Source: Deltaproteobacteria bacterium (GTDB lineage: Bacteria; Desulfobacterota; DSM-4660; Desulfatiglandales; Desulfatiglandaceae). Taken from it: a stretch of DNA of 64,000 nucleotides. Below, piece after piece: positions 33,541 through 42,333 of this stretch. The stretch spans positions 132,353-196,352 of the forward strand of contig JAFDIV010000003.1 of NCBI GenBank assembly GCA_019307815.1, read 5' to 3'. The first letter of the stretch is position 1, and each line of letters starts with the position of its first letter. The notes below the pieces were generated by a model. It had not been told where the DNA came from and searched no databases. It saw only the letters and a program-made list of their open reading frames with translations. The translations under genes and the position numbers were made by a program.

Positions 33541-33802
33541 GAATATCGTCCTGGTCCGTTCAATTTCAGATCTTTCTAAATATTTAAAAGTTTCAATTCG
33601 TTTTCACGACAGACATGAAGGACTTGAGCTTTTTGACCCAAGATTTTCTTGTAAGTTTTTTCTGTACAACGAAGGCTATTTATGCGTCATCTATATGAAT
33701 CGGAAGCATTTTTGGCTTCTTTAGAGATAAAATCTTGTGGCTTAGGCCCCATGAAATGTGTATGATGAAATACCGCCCAGAGTTCTCAAAGGAGGTAGGG
33801 CC

Positions 33803-34456
33803 ATGAAAGAGACGATCGATAGGTATTGGAAGATGCGCCTTGAGAGGGTTAAAGAGGCATTGGAGTTAAATAATTTTGAATGCTTTATCGCTGATGACTC
33901 TGAACAGGCCAAGACTATTGTCTTTGATGAGATCCTGGGCAAGCTCGAGGCGAAGAGCATATCTTGGGGAGGATCAATGACTTTTGTATCCACAGGGCTG
34001 TATGAAGCATTGGTGGCTCACCCCAATTATGAGATTATTGATACGTATCAAAAGGATCTCACTAAGGAACAGAAAATGGAGTTGAGAAGAAAATCATTAA
34101 TGGTGGATCTTTTCTTTACAGGAACCAATGCCCTCACCGAATCAGGGGTGTTGGTAAATCTGGATATGTATGGTAATCGGGTAGCGGCTCTTACATTTGG
34201 GCCAAAAGCCGTGGTGGTTCTTGCAGGAAGAAATAAAATCGTTCCAGATTTGGATGACGCCATGTATCGTATAAAGGATTTTGCAGCTCCGGTCAATGCT
34301 ATGAGGCTGAACAAGAAGACGCCTTGTGTGGAGACATCCCTTTGCCAGGAATGCAACAGCCCTGATCGGATATGCAACACATGGACTATCACGGAGAAGT
34401 CATTTCCAAAGGGGCGGATAAAGGTCATACTCATTAACGATGTGCTAGGTTTTTGA
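33803..34456 (+). CDS. LUD-domain protein (LutC/YkgG-like)
   Basis: A 217-residue protein of the LUD (lactate utilisation, DUF162) family. Motifs: WGGSMTFVSTGLYEAL, DLFFTGTNALTESGVLVNLDMYGNRVAAL and a C-terminal cysteine patch CQECNSPDRICNTW. In lactate oxidation complexes the family is LutC or part of LutB; here it stands alone, so its partner is not known. Start is ATG 33803, which follows AAGGAGGT; a longer reading from 33758 has no ribosome site. Confidence 0.8.
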   Translation: MKETIDRYWKMRLERVKEALELNNFECFIADDSEQAKTIVFDEILGKLEAKSISWGGSMTFVSTGLYEALVAHPNYEIIDTYQKDLTKEQKMELRRKSLMVDLFFTGTNALTESGVLVNLDMYGNRVAALTFGPKAVVVLAGRNKIVPDLDDAMYRIKDFAAPVNAMRLNKKTPCVETSLCQECNSPDRICNTWTITEKSFPKGRIKVILINDVLGF

Positions 34457-34479
34457 TTGACCTCCTTGTCTGTTCGAGC

Positions 34480-34491
34480 TGTACATGTACA
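34480..34491. promoter_or_regulatory. 12-bp palindrome before the MFS gene
   Basis: Perfect palindrome TGTACATGTACA. A TTGACC at 34457-34462 lies 17 nt before it, so the palindrome would overlap a -10 element of a weak promoter for the transporter gene at 34534. Possible operator; not proven. Confidence 0.35.
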
Positions 34492-34533
34492 TAAGAGTGC
34501 GTAAGCCTTGATCTGTCTGTGAATTGATGTCCC

Positions 34534-35712
34534 ATGGAAGCTAAAGTCGCCCCTAAGCTGTATACTAAGACCTTTGTGCAATTTGCCATTTCCAACCTAT
34601 TTACGGTTTCCAGTTTTGGCACCTTTTTTATCTTTCCCCTCTTTATAACGGCCTATGGAGGAGGCAAGGCGGATATCGGTATCATCATGGGTGCCTTTGC
34701 CCTGTCTTCGGTCTTATGTCGGCCCTGGATATCGGAGATGATCGACCGAATAGGCCGAAAACGCAGCTATACCATTGGCTGCCTGACTATGACGCTCATG
34801 CCCCTTGTGTACCTGGTGTTTCGGGGAAATATCCAGGAGATCTATCTTCCTTTAGTAGTGGTGAGACTGATTCATGGAATTGGGCTGGCCATCTGTTTTA
34901 CTGCCTCTTTTACCTATATTGCCGATGTGCTGCCAAGGGAAAGGATTAATGAAGGCATTGGTATGTTTGGGGCTGCGGGTCTGGTGGGGCTTGCCTTGGG
35001 TCCTTTTGCGGGAGAGGCCATGATCCGAGAGTTCGGCTTTACCTCATTTTTTTTGATCAGTGCTGCTTTTGGTACAGCAGGATTCGTGTTGCACCTCCCC
35101 CTGCCCGAGTCTTTTCGGCCCACACGGGTAGTTACTTCCAGATCCTTTTTCTCCCTGTTGGTTGAAGAAAGGATCTTTTTGGTGGCATTGCTGGCATTTT
35201 TGTTCGGTTTCGGTTTGGCAGCGTCGAGCAATTTTGTTTCCCCTTTTGCAAAGGAAGAGGGGATAAGCATTGTTTCACTTTACTATATTTCCTATTCCGT
35301 AGCTGCTGTGTCGACGAGACTTTTGGGTGGAAGAATAGCCGACAGGGTGGGTGAAGACCGGGTGATTCCCTATGCCATGGTACTCACAGGACTCGGCCTT
35401 TTATTCCTGACCCTACTTGGGGTTGGGGCCAACGTTGTGCTCATTTTATCAGGGGTGCTCTCCGGCTGTGGCCATGGATTCTTGTTCCCATGTCTCAATG
35501 CCTTTATTATCCGGGATGAACCGGCTCAGGTGCGAGGGAAGATCACAGGGATATTTACAGGTGGGATTGATGCTGGGTCTTTCTTGGGCTCTATTGTATT
35601 AGGATACATCGGCCAGGCCGGAGGATATGGGGCCCTTTTTCTGACTGCGGGCATTGCGCTTTTTATCAGCCTTTTCATATATCAAGGGCGGGTAAGGCAT
35701 TATCAGGCATAA
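34534..35712 (+). CDS. Major facilitator superfamily transporter
   Basis: A 392-residue polytopic membrane protein with about 12 hydrophobic segments. The loop 2-3 motif is present as DIGIIMGAFALSSVLCRPWISEMIDRIGRKRSY (family pattern G-x3-D-R-x-G-R-R). The second half repeats the pattern (GGRIADRVGEDR). Such proteins are drug or sugar exporters or importers; substrate unknown. It lies 77 bp after the LUD gene on the same strand with no terminator seen between. Confidence 0.88.
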   Translation: MEAKVAPKLYTKTFVQFAISNLFTVSSFGTFFIFPLFITAYGGGKADIGIIMGAFALSSVLCRPWISEMIDRIGRKRSYTIGCLTMTLMPLVYLVFRGNIQEIYLPLVVVRLIHGIGLAICFTASFTYIADVLPRERINEGIGMFGAAGLVGLALGPFAGEAMIREFGFTSFFLISAAFGTAGFVLHLPLPESFRPTRVVTSRSFFSLLVEERIFLVALLAFLFGFGLAASSNFVSPFAKEEGISIVSLYYISYSVAAVSTRLLGGRIADRVGEDRVIPYAMVLTGLGLLFLTLLGVGANVVLILSGVLSGCGHGFLFPCLNAFIIRDEPAQVRGKITGIFTGGIDAGSFLGSIVLGYIGQAGGYGALFLTAGIALFISLFIYQGRVRHYQA

Positions 35713-35909
35713 GAGCCTTGGCAGGTGATGTAGTATCGTGTAACATGGAAGTAAAAAGGTCATATGGCCAAGATGGCCTCGGAAGGAGTCAAGATCAGGC
35801 ATATGCCAATAAAATGCCATTGCAGAAGGGAGGGGATAGGGACGCTTCCATGCCAGCAGACCCGTGAGGGAAAAACCCTTTAACCACTTTCGCGAAAAAG
35901 GGGGAGACA

Positions 35910-36407
35910 ATGGTCGAGTACTGCATCGCAATTGTAAGCGAGGCGGAAGCAAGGTTTTACTGTTTAGAATCAGTACCATTTCCCGAGCTGGAATCCGGTC
36001 CCAAATTGTGTGAAAAGGCGGGTATATACAATCCAGAAAAGAGGATACCGGACCGGGAGATCTATACCGATTCCAAGACGGGCAGGGGGCGGGCGCCCCG
36101 CAGAGGTCCGGCCCATGGCTATGATGATCACCGCTCCAAGCGAGAGGAAGAATCAGATAGGAAATTTTCTCGATCCATCATAGAGAAGGTCAGGGACCTG
36201 GCCCTGAAGGAAGATACAAAAAAGGTAATATTGGCGGCCCAACCCCGGATGCTTGGCGTGTTGAGACAGGATTTGAATATATTGAAACGCGAAGGTATTG
36301 AGGTTCAAGAGTATACAAAAGACCTTACAAAGCTAGCACCACGAGAGATTCATGAACATTTGGCCAAGGAAGGTTTGGTGCCGCCCCTCAGGCGGCCCGG
36401 CAGATGA
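35910..36407 (+). CDS. Host attachment protein-like (PF10116-like)
   Basis: A 165-residue soluble protein resembling the family annotated as protein required for attachment to host cells. Features are a central basic/glycine-rich linker (GRGRAPRRGPAHGYDDH), a helix with RKFSRSIIEKVRDLA, the strand KKVILAAQPRMLGVLR and a terminal EYTKDLTKLAPREIHEHL. The attachment role comes from a single plant-associated homologue and is unlikely to apply literally here; the fold resembles release-factor-like (Rossmann/eRF1 domain) proteins. Start ATG 35910 follows GGGGGAGA. Confidence 0.6.
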   Translation: MVEYCIAIVSEAEARFYCLESVPFPELESGPKLCEKAGIYNPEKRIPDREIYTDSKTGRGRAPRRGPAHGYDDHRSKREEESDRKFSRSIIEKVRDLALKEDTKKVILAAQPRMLGVLRQDLNILKREGIEVQEYTKDLTKLAPREIHEHLAKEGLVPPLRRPGR

Positions 36408-36420
36408 GGGCTTGTAAAGG

Positions 36421-36753
36421 CTAAAGGAGTTTCTCGGGAGGCCTTCTTTCAGGGACGAAGGTGTGAGGAATCTTATCCTCGTTCCATTCCTTAGATACGT
36501 AAAGGTTGCAATAGCAACTGCCAAATTCCTTAATGTCTGCCTCTCGATAGGCGCAGGGACAGATTATATCCTTATCCTTTTCCCTGTCCCCGGTGGCTAG
36601 TCTGCAGGGACAGGACATGTATCCATATCGGGCCTTATTCACCAAAAGGCCCTCCAACAGCTCGAGGGCCTTGTTTTTGTCCCTGTTAAAGTAATAGCCT
36701 TTTGGCTCTTGGGCTTTTCGCAGTATTTCGCAAAGCCTTTCTGCCTCTTTCAT
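36421..36753 (-). CDS. Ferredoxin-thioredoxin reductase catalytic subunit
   Basis: Small Fe-S disulfide reductase (FtrB) that uses ferredoxin electrons to reduce a thioredoxin. The 110-residue sequence has the six characteristic cysteines as three pairs: Cys48-P-Cys50, Cys65-P-Cys67 and Cys80-Y-Cys82 (the last is CHC in plant FTR). The pairs are slightly differently spaced from the plant enzyme, as in bacterial/archaeal types. No variable subunit or thioredoxin gene is adjacent, which suggests it works alone or with a partner encoded elsewhere. Confidence 0.88.
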   Translation of the reverse strand: MKEAERLCEILRKAQEPKGYYFNRDKNKALELLEGLLVNKARYGYMSCPCRLATGDREKDKDIICPCAYREADIKEFGSCYCNLYVSKEWNEDKIPHTFVPERRPPEKLL

Positions 36754-37029
36754 TGTATTTAGCCTCCGGAATTCTCCCTTTAGGGATGCTCAATGACCTG
36801 AGCTACGTCCCAATTTCTAATGGACTTTGCCATTAAATCATGCTATTTGACGAAATTCAATTGAAAAACCATTGGGTTCTGTTTACCTGCCCTTAGCCAA
36901 TCCCCTTAAGGGCGAATTGTTATTTATGGGCTTATATAGGTTCTGGCAGGCCACTGCCCAGTGGACCAAAAATACGGGCTCAGGGGTGAGAGGATGGCGC
37001 GCAAAGACTCGTTTTGGGAGGTTAAGTAA

Positions 37030-38931
37030 ATGCTTCTAAGTCTCATGCGGAAGCACGCCAAATCGTGGCTGATCAAGTTTTTGATCGGGATCATTGCCAT
37101 CGTTTTTATTTTTTACTTTGGATACTCATTTCGATCCCGCCGAGTGGTGAAAATCGCGTATGTGAACGGTGAGCCGATAACTGGGCTTGAATATGAAAAG
37201 GCTTACAGAGATCTTGTAGAGGGGTTGAGGCGCCAGTACCGTGATCTTTGGAACGACAAATTGATCAAGAAGTTGAAGCTCAGGCAGAGGGCACTGGATG
37301 GTTTGATCGAAAGAAAACTCATAACCCATGAGGCAAAACGTTTGGGTTTGAGTGTTACAGAGGAAGAGATACAGAAGGCGATTATGGAGTATCCTGCCTT
37401 TCAGGTGGGGGGGCGCTTTGACATAGGCCGCTATCGATCACTACTGCGGCAAAACCGTATGAAACCCGAGGATTTCGAAGGCTCCATTGCCATGGAACTG
37501 CTCCAGCAGAAGATCAGGGGATTTCTTTGGGCCTTTGTCCCCGTGACAGAACAGGAGATCAAAGACAGGTATACCTATGCCAATGAGAAGGTCAAAATAG
37601 GGTTTGTGAGGTTCGCACCAAAGCGCTTCAAGGAATCAGTTAAAGTACAAGGGAAGGAATTAAAGGCCTTCTTCAAGCAACACCAGGAAGAATTCAGGGT
37701 CCCTGAGAAAATCAGGCTTAGATATATCGTTATTGATCCAAAGACCTTTGAAGACAAGGTCAAGATTACAGACCAACAGGTCCAGGAGTATTACGAATAT
37801 AACTTGGACAAATACAGGGTAAAGAAACGGGTTAGAGCCAGGCACATTCTCTTTCGCCTCAAGCCCAATGCCACTAAGGAGGAAGAGGAAAAGGTTAAGA
37901 AAAGGGCTGAAGCTGTGTTAAAAGAGGCCAGGGCAGGTAAGGATTTCGCACAACTGGCAAAGAAGTATTCAGAAGGGCCCACAAGATCTCAAGGTGGTGA
38001 CCTGGGTTACTTTCAGAGGGGAATGATGGTAAAGCCCTTTGAAGATGCCGCCTTCAGATTAAAGAAAGGGGAAATCAGTAACTTGATCAAGACCCGATTT
38101 GGCTATCACATTATAAAGATGGAGGACATAAAAGAGGCCAGGACCAAATCTTTGGAAGAGGTGAGGCCAGAAATCAAAAAGATCTTGACCCAAAATGCCT
38201 GTAAGGAGCTGGCCAACGACAAGGGATTGAATCTTATTGATCAGATGCCTTATGAGGTGGATCTGGAAAAGTATGCAAAAGACCATGGCATGCACGTCAA
38301 ATATACGGATTTCTTTTCCGATAAGGATCCGATCCCTGGGCTGGGCGGCACCCAAAAGCTGAGAGAGTCCCTTTTCGTCCTAGGTAAAGATGAAACCACT
38401 GATCTTATTGAGTTGGACGGGAAATTCTATATATTTCAGGTGGCTGAAAGAAGGCCTTCCTATCTTCCCAAACTCGAGGAGGTGAAGGAAAAGGTAACCG
38501 AACGATTCATATCTTACAAGGCTGCCCAGGCCGCCAAAGAAGCTGCCGAGGAATTCTTGAAAGCGGTCCGGTCAGGTAAGGATTGGAAGGCATTGGCCAA
38601 GAATCAGGGACTTAGGGTTGAGGAAACGGATTTCTTCAACCGAACCGGTAGTGTGCCCAAGATCGGTTACGCCCCTGAGCTTCAGGAGATGGCCTTTTCC
38701 CTTAGCAAGGAAAATCCGTATCCAGACTCGGTCTTCCAAAATGAAGCAGGTAGCTTTGTGATCAAATTCGAAGCCAGGAAAGGGATTGATCAAAAGGCCT
38801 TTGAAAAAGAAAAGGAAAAATACCGCTTTGCCATCCTATATGCCAAGCAGAACAGGCTTTTTGAAAAATGGCTGGAGGCCTTGAAGGTCAAGGCCCAGAT
38901 CGAATTGGTTACTCCGGTTGAAAAGGGCTAG
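37030..38931 (+). CDS. PpiD/SurA-type peptidyl-prolyl isomerase chaperone
   Basis: Membrane-anchored periplasmic folding factor. The 633-residue protein begins with one transmembrane helix (about 14-32, WLIKFLIGIIAIVFIFYFGY), then a SurA/PpiD N-terminal domain with AYVNGEPITGLEYEKAY and LIERKLITHEAKRLG, a parvulin domain at about 268-365 (RARHILFRL; GGDLGYFQRGMMVKPFEDAAF; TRFGYHIIKMEDI), and a second, weaker parvulin-like region near 500-590. Single N-terminal anchor and size favour PpiD. Start ATG 37030 overlaps the end of a 12-codon upstream frame. Confidence 0.88.
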   Translation: MLLSLMRKHAKSWLIKFLIGIIAIVFIFYFGYSFRSRRVVKIAYVNGEPITGLEYEKAYRDLVEGLRRQYRDLWNDKLIKKLKLRQRALDGLIERKLITHEAKRLGLSVTEEEIQKAIMEYPAFQVGGRFDIGRYRSLLRQNRMKPEDFEGSIAMELLQQKIRGFLWAFVPVTEQEIKDRYTYANEKVKIGFVRFAPKRFKESVKVQGKELKAFFKQHQEEFRVPEKIRLRYIVIDPKTFEDKVKITDQQVQEYYEYNLDKYRVKKRVRARHILFRLKPNATKEEEEKVKKRAEAVLKEARAGKDFAQLAKKYSEGPTRSQGGDLGYFQRGMMVKPFEDAAFRLKKGEISNLIKTRFGYHIIKMEDIKEARTKSLEEVRPEIKKILTQNACKELANDKGLNLIDQMPYEVDLEKYAKDHGMHVKYTDFFSDKDPIPGLGGTQKLRESLFVLGKDETTDLIELDGKFYIFQVAERRPSYLPKLEEVKEKVTERFISYKAAQAAKEAAEEFLKAVRSGKDWKALAKNQGLRVEETDFFNRTGSVPKIGYAPELQEMAFSLSKENPYPDSVFQNEAGSFVIKFEARKGIDQKAFEKEKEKYRFAILYAKQNRLFEKWLEALKVKAQIELVTPVEKG

Positions 38932-39007
38932 ATAATTGCAGCCCCTAGACCAATAGGAAACCCTCCCACTGGGAAAATTTTTTCGTATACCAAAATCAAG
39001 AAGAACA

Positions 39008-39091
39008 GCAGAATCTTGAATAGGGAATATGGAATGTAGAAGGGCTATTTTATGATTCTGCGGTTCGATATTCGACATTCGATATTAAATC
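39008..39091. repeat. Heptad repeat F
   Basis: Left block 39009-39043: cagaatc, ttgaata, gggaata, tggaatg, tagaagg. Right block 39064-39091: ttcgata, ttcgaca, ttcgata, ttaaatc. The blocks flank an inverted repeat GCAGAATC/GATTCTGC. It closely resembles repeat E at 17.9 kb in inverse orientation logic and sequence. Confidence 0.75.
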
Positions 39092-39101
39092 TCTGTCCCC
39101 T

Positions 39102-39605
39102 TCAACTGACTGGTCCCGATTTATCCCTTGAGGGTTTGATGGGATATTTTTTCCCTTGCAATAAGAGATAAAAGCTTCCCCCTTCCTCCATTATCTTCTC
39201 TGCCAGCTGATAATAGGCAGGTCGCAAAAAGCGGGCTGGAAAGGTCCCATTTTTAACTTGGCAGTAGAGCACATCTTCCTTGCCTATAAAAAGGGTTTCT
39301 GGGGCCAAGGCCTCTGTGGAGCCGTCGCTAAGATGCAGGATGGCCCTTTCTTCCTTTCCATTGCCACCACTGAAATCTACTTGACGCACCACATAGGCGG
39401 TATCTTCCACTTCTATGTAGCATCGTTGTCCATTCCAGTTGATAACATATCGGCCCTTATCATCCAGCTCCATATGTTCAAAGAAAAATTGAACAAAACC
39501 AGGGTGTATGATTTCTGCACCTTGGTGATACCATTTTCCTTCTTTATCTATATGAATCAGACAGGGTGGAAGATCATCAATCTTGGGTTCGGGACCCTTA
39601 TCCAT
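39102..39605 (-). CDS. DUF1285-like protein
   Basis: A 167-residue soluble beta-rich protein. The pattern CLIHIDKEGKWYHQGAEI near the N-terminus, followed by GRYVINWNGQRCYIEVEDTAYVV, matches my memory of the DUF1285 family (IxxDGxWxHxGxPI ... VEDAPFV). Function of the family is unknown. It overlaps the upstream 106-residue gene by 8 bp, so they are translationally coupled. Confidence 0.6.
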   Translation of the reverse strand: MDKGPEPKIDDLPPCLIHIDKEGKWYHQGAEIIHPGFVQFFFEHMELDDKGRYVINWNGQRCYIEVEDTAYVVRQVDFSGGNGKEERAILHLSDGSTEALAPETLFIGKEDVLYCQVKNGTFPARFLRPAYYQLAEKIMEEGGSFYLLLQGKKYPIKPSRDKSGPVS

Positions 39606-39918
39606 GGGGCTTTGTCCTCCTTCTTCGTGTCTTTCGGTGTTTCCCTGAGCCGGCCTTGGGCGGGGTAATCCCGCGTTGTTTTAGCCACTGCGAGGCCTCC
39701 TCATGCAGATCTTTGAGAGGTGAGCGGACCACAATAGCCTTATACATTTCAATTTCGGCCAGCTCATCACTAAGCCCTAGGCAATGGGAAAGTTTTCCCG
39801 CTTGACCCGGGTGAGTGGCAACAAAGGCCTTGAATCGCTTTACATCCCTTTGCCTGAGTATACGGTTTAGGCCTCGGTGGAAGTTTGCGTATCCCTGCTC
39901 AATCTCTCTGTCGTCCAT
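39598..39918 (-). CDS. Unassigned 106-aa protein
   Basis: Not recognised. An all-helical, basic protein of 106 residues (ILRQRDVKRFKAFVATHP; LSDELAEIEMYKAIVV) with a strongly basic tail (KHRKTRRRRTKPHG) that could bind nucleic acid or the ribosome. It overlaps the DUF1285-like gene by 8 bp. No signal peptide. Confidence 0.5.
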   Translation of the reverse strand: MDDREIEQGYANFHRGLNRILRQRDVKRFKAFVATHPGQAGKLSHCLGLSDELAEIEMYKAIVVRSPLKDLHEEASQWLKQRGITPPKAGSGKHRKTRRRRTKPHG

Positions 39919-40123
39919 TGCTCAACTAGCCTGCAGAGCCTTGGTTCATATGGTTATGACCAGTTCCATTTAGAGATATTTACTATAAGTCATCTGAGTG
40001 GTCAGGTCAATGTGAGGTCAGCCCAAATCCTTCTTGACAATGGGGAGGGTTTCCATAACAATTAGGAATCATTAAAAGTTCCGATCAATTTCACATAATC
40101 CAAACAACAACGGAGGAAGAGAC

Positions 40124-41023
40124 ATGCCAGATGCAAGTGGACTTATGGAACAAAGGGACCCATCCCAGGTCCCTTCCAGTGAGGGTGTAAAGGGTATGAA
40201 AAGGGCCATTAAGGGGGCTGAGTCCCTTGACTGGGGAATGAGAAACCGCCTCTCAAGGCTCATTAGGGAGGATGGACACTGCCAGTTTCTTCCCATAGAT
40301 CATGGATACTTTCAGGGGCCTACCCGGTGCCTGGAAAGACCAGGTGAGACTATCAAGGATTTACTTTCTTATGCAGACGGGTTGTTCGTCACAAGGGGGG
40401 TGCTTAGAAGCTGTGTGGATCCGGATACAGATACACCAATTATCTTGAGGGTATCTGGCGGAACCTCAGTGGTGGGCAACGACCTGGCCAATGAGGTTAT
40501 CACCACCTCCGTGGAAGAGATGATACGGTTGAATGTAGCGGCTGTGGGCTTGTCCATCTTTGTGGGAAGCGACTACGAAAGACAGACCCTGGAGAACCTG
40601 GCGGTACTCATTAATGAGTGTGAGGATTACGGTATCCCTGTAATGGCTGTCACGGCTGTGGGCAAGGAGCTTGAAAAGCGAACCGCCCGTTATCTGGCCC
40701 TTAGTTGCCGGATTGCCGCAGAACTGGGGGCAAAAATCGTCAAAACATATTATTGTCCTGAGGGCTTTGAAAAGGTAGTGGACGGCTGCCCAGTGCCTGT
40801 GGTTATTGCTGGCGGGCCCAAGTGTGAGACCGAGCTGGAGGTGTTCGAATTTGTCTATGATGGCATGCAGAAGGGGGCAATAGGCGTCAACCTTGGCCGA
40901 AATGTGTGGCAGAACCCCCATCCTGTGGCCATGATGCGGTCGCTCAATGGGATCATCCATGAGGGCCTCACACCCAAGCAGGCTGCGGAGCGATATAGGG
41001 AGCAGCTTAGTGCTGGGGGCTGA
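40124..41023 (+). CDS. LsrF-like class I aldolase/thiolase
   Basis: TIM-barrel enzyme of the DeoC/FbaB/LsrF group. Strong resemblance to E. coli LsrF, the thiolase that cleaves phosphorylated AI-2: SLDWGMRNRLSRLI, IDHGYFQGPTRCLERP, VTRGVLRS, and AKIVKTYYCPEGFEKVVDGCPVPVVIAGG with the Schiff-base lysine Lys207. Length of 299 fits. No lsr transporter, kinase or repressor is nearby, so an AI-2 role is not supported; instead it heads a cluster with a zinc dehydrogenase and a class II aldolase, which points to a sugar-phosphate pathway. Confidence 0.8.
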   Translation: MPDASGLMEQRDPSQVPSSEGVKGMKRAIKGAESLDWGMRNRLSRLIREDGHCQFLPIDHGYFQGPTRCLERPGETIKDLLSYADGLFVTRGVLRSCVDPDTDTPIILRVSGGTSVVGNDLANEVITTSVEEMIRLNVAAVGLSIFVGSDYERQTLENLAVLINECEDYGIPVMAVTAVGKELEKRTARYLALSCRIAAELGAKIVKTYYCPEGFEKVVDGCPVPVVIAGGPKCETELEVFEFVYDGMQKGAIGVNLGRNVWQNPHPVAMMRSLNGIIHEGLTPKQAAERYREQLSAGG

Positions 41024-41087
41024 ACAAATATGCCAAAGCCATAAAACTCCTAAGCTGAATGAAGTGAAAGACCAAAGGATTGCCCCG

Positions 41088-41201
41088 AAATGCCAAATGT
41101 CAAAGCACCAATATCAAATTGCCCTTCGCCGTGAGTCTACCTATCCTATAGTGTTTTTTGGACCTTTTTGTTCATTTGATATTTGGATTTTAGCATTTGA
41201 C
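41088..41201. repeat. Heptad repeat G (inverted pair)
   Basis: Left block 41088-41122: aaatgcc, aaatgtc, aaagcac, caatatc, aaattgc. Right block 41174-41201: atttgat, atttgga, ttttagc, atttgac. The right block is the reverse complement family of the left (NNCAAAT), so the element folds back on itself around about 50 nt. Confidence 0.75.
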
Positions 41202-41284
41202 ATTGACGATCGGGTGGTGAATACAGGGTTATGTGAAATACGCTTCCGCAATGGAGTAAGGCTAGTTTTCATTTAGGAGATGGT

Positions 41285-42316
41285 ATGCGGGTATTGATGT
41301 ATTATAGCAATAGTGACGTGCGGGTGGAGGAAATGCCCGTGCCAAAGATCGGGCCTGGAGAAATCCTCATGAGGGTGCAGGCCAGTGGCATATGTGGAAG
41401 CGATGTAATGGAGTGGTACCGGCGGGATAAGGTGCCACTAGTCTTGGGACACGAGGTGGCAGGCGATGTGGTGGAGATAGGCGAAGGCGTGGAAAAGTTC
41501 AAGCCCGGGGAGCGCGTGGCAGCAACCCACCATGTGCCCTGCAATACCTGCCACTATTGCCTAAGCGGTCATCATACCGTTTGCGAGACGCTTCTCAAGC
41601 GCACTGCATTTTACCCTGGAGGGTTCGCCGAGTTTGTCAGGATTCCTGCCATTAACGTGGATCGAGGTGTGTTTCACATACCTGAGGGTGTATCCTATGA
41701 TCAGGCCTCATTTATGGAGCCCCTGGCCTGTGTCTTGAGGGGCCAGAGAAACGGGAGATTTCGGCCCGGCCAATCGGTGCTGGTACTGGGAAGTGGCATA
41801 TCCGGCCTTCTCCATGTGGGCCTGGCCAGGGCTATGGGAGCCGGCCTGGTAGTGGCTGCTGATACCATTGCCTATCGCCTGGAAAAGGCCAAGGAAATGG
41901 GGGCCCACTTGGCATTGCGGGCAGATGAATCCATTATAGAACCCCTTTGCCAGGCCAATAATGGCTACCTGGCCGATCTGGTGATTATCTGTTACGAGGG
42001 ATTTATCCCCCTGGCCCTGAAATGTGTGGAAAGAGGTGGAACGGTTCTGTTTTTTGCTGGCGCCTCTGAAGGGGCAACAATTCCGGCCACCATTAATTCC
42101 CTTTTTTGGCGGACCGAGATTACCCTTACCAGTACCTATGCAGGGAGTCCGGGTGATTGTGATTTGGCCCTCAGACTCATAAAGGCAGGGGCTGTGGATG
42201 TGGAGAAGATTATTACCCACAGGATGCCCATGGAGGAGGCACCGGCGGCCTTTGAAGCGGTGTGTTCGCCCACTGAACACCAATGTATCAAGGTGATTGT
42301 CAAACCGCAGCAATAA
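41285..42316 (+). CDS. Zinc-dependent alcohol/polyol dehydrogenase
   Basis: Medium-chain dehydrogenase of 343 residues. Catalytic zinc site: Cys in GICGSDVMEWYR and His-Glu in LVLGHEVAGDV. Structural zinc: the four-cysteine run CNTCHYCLSGHHTVC (C-x2-C-x2-C-x7-C). NAD-binding domain: VLVLGSGISGLLHVGLARAMGA. Related to threonine, sorbitol and galactitol dehydrogenases; the exact sugar or alcohol is not readable. It lies between two aldolase-type genes and 17 bp before the second. Confidence 0.88.
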   Translation: MRVLMYYSNSDVRVEEMPVPKIGPGEILMRVQASGICGSDVMEWYRRDKVPLVLGHEVAGDVVEIGEGVEKFKPGERVAATHHVPCNTCHYCLSGHHTVCETLLKRTAFYPGGFAEFVRIPAINVDRGVFHIPEGVSYDQASFMEPLACVLRGQRNGRFRPGQSVLVLGSGISGLLHVGLARAMGAGLVVAADTIAYRLEKAKEMGAHLALRADESIIEPLCQANNGYLADLVIICYEGFIPLALKCVERGGTVLFFAGASEGATIPATINSLFWRTEITLTSTYAGSPGDCDLALRLIKAGAVDVEKIITHRMPMEEAPAAFEAVCSPTEHQCIKVIVKPQQ

Positions 42317-42333
42317 CGGAAAGGAGGACAGCT

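Noticed and set aside
40124..41023. AI-2 (lsr) quorum-sensing locus
   Set aside because: Only the LsrF-like protein is present; no lsrK, lsrR, lsrB or transporter genes are nearby.
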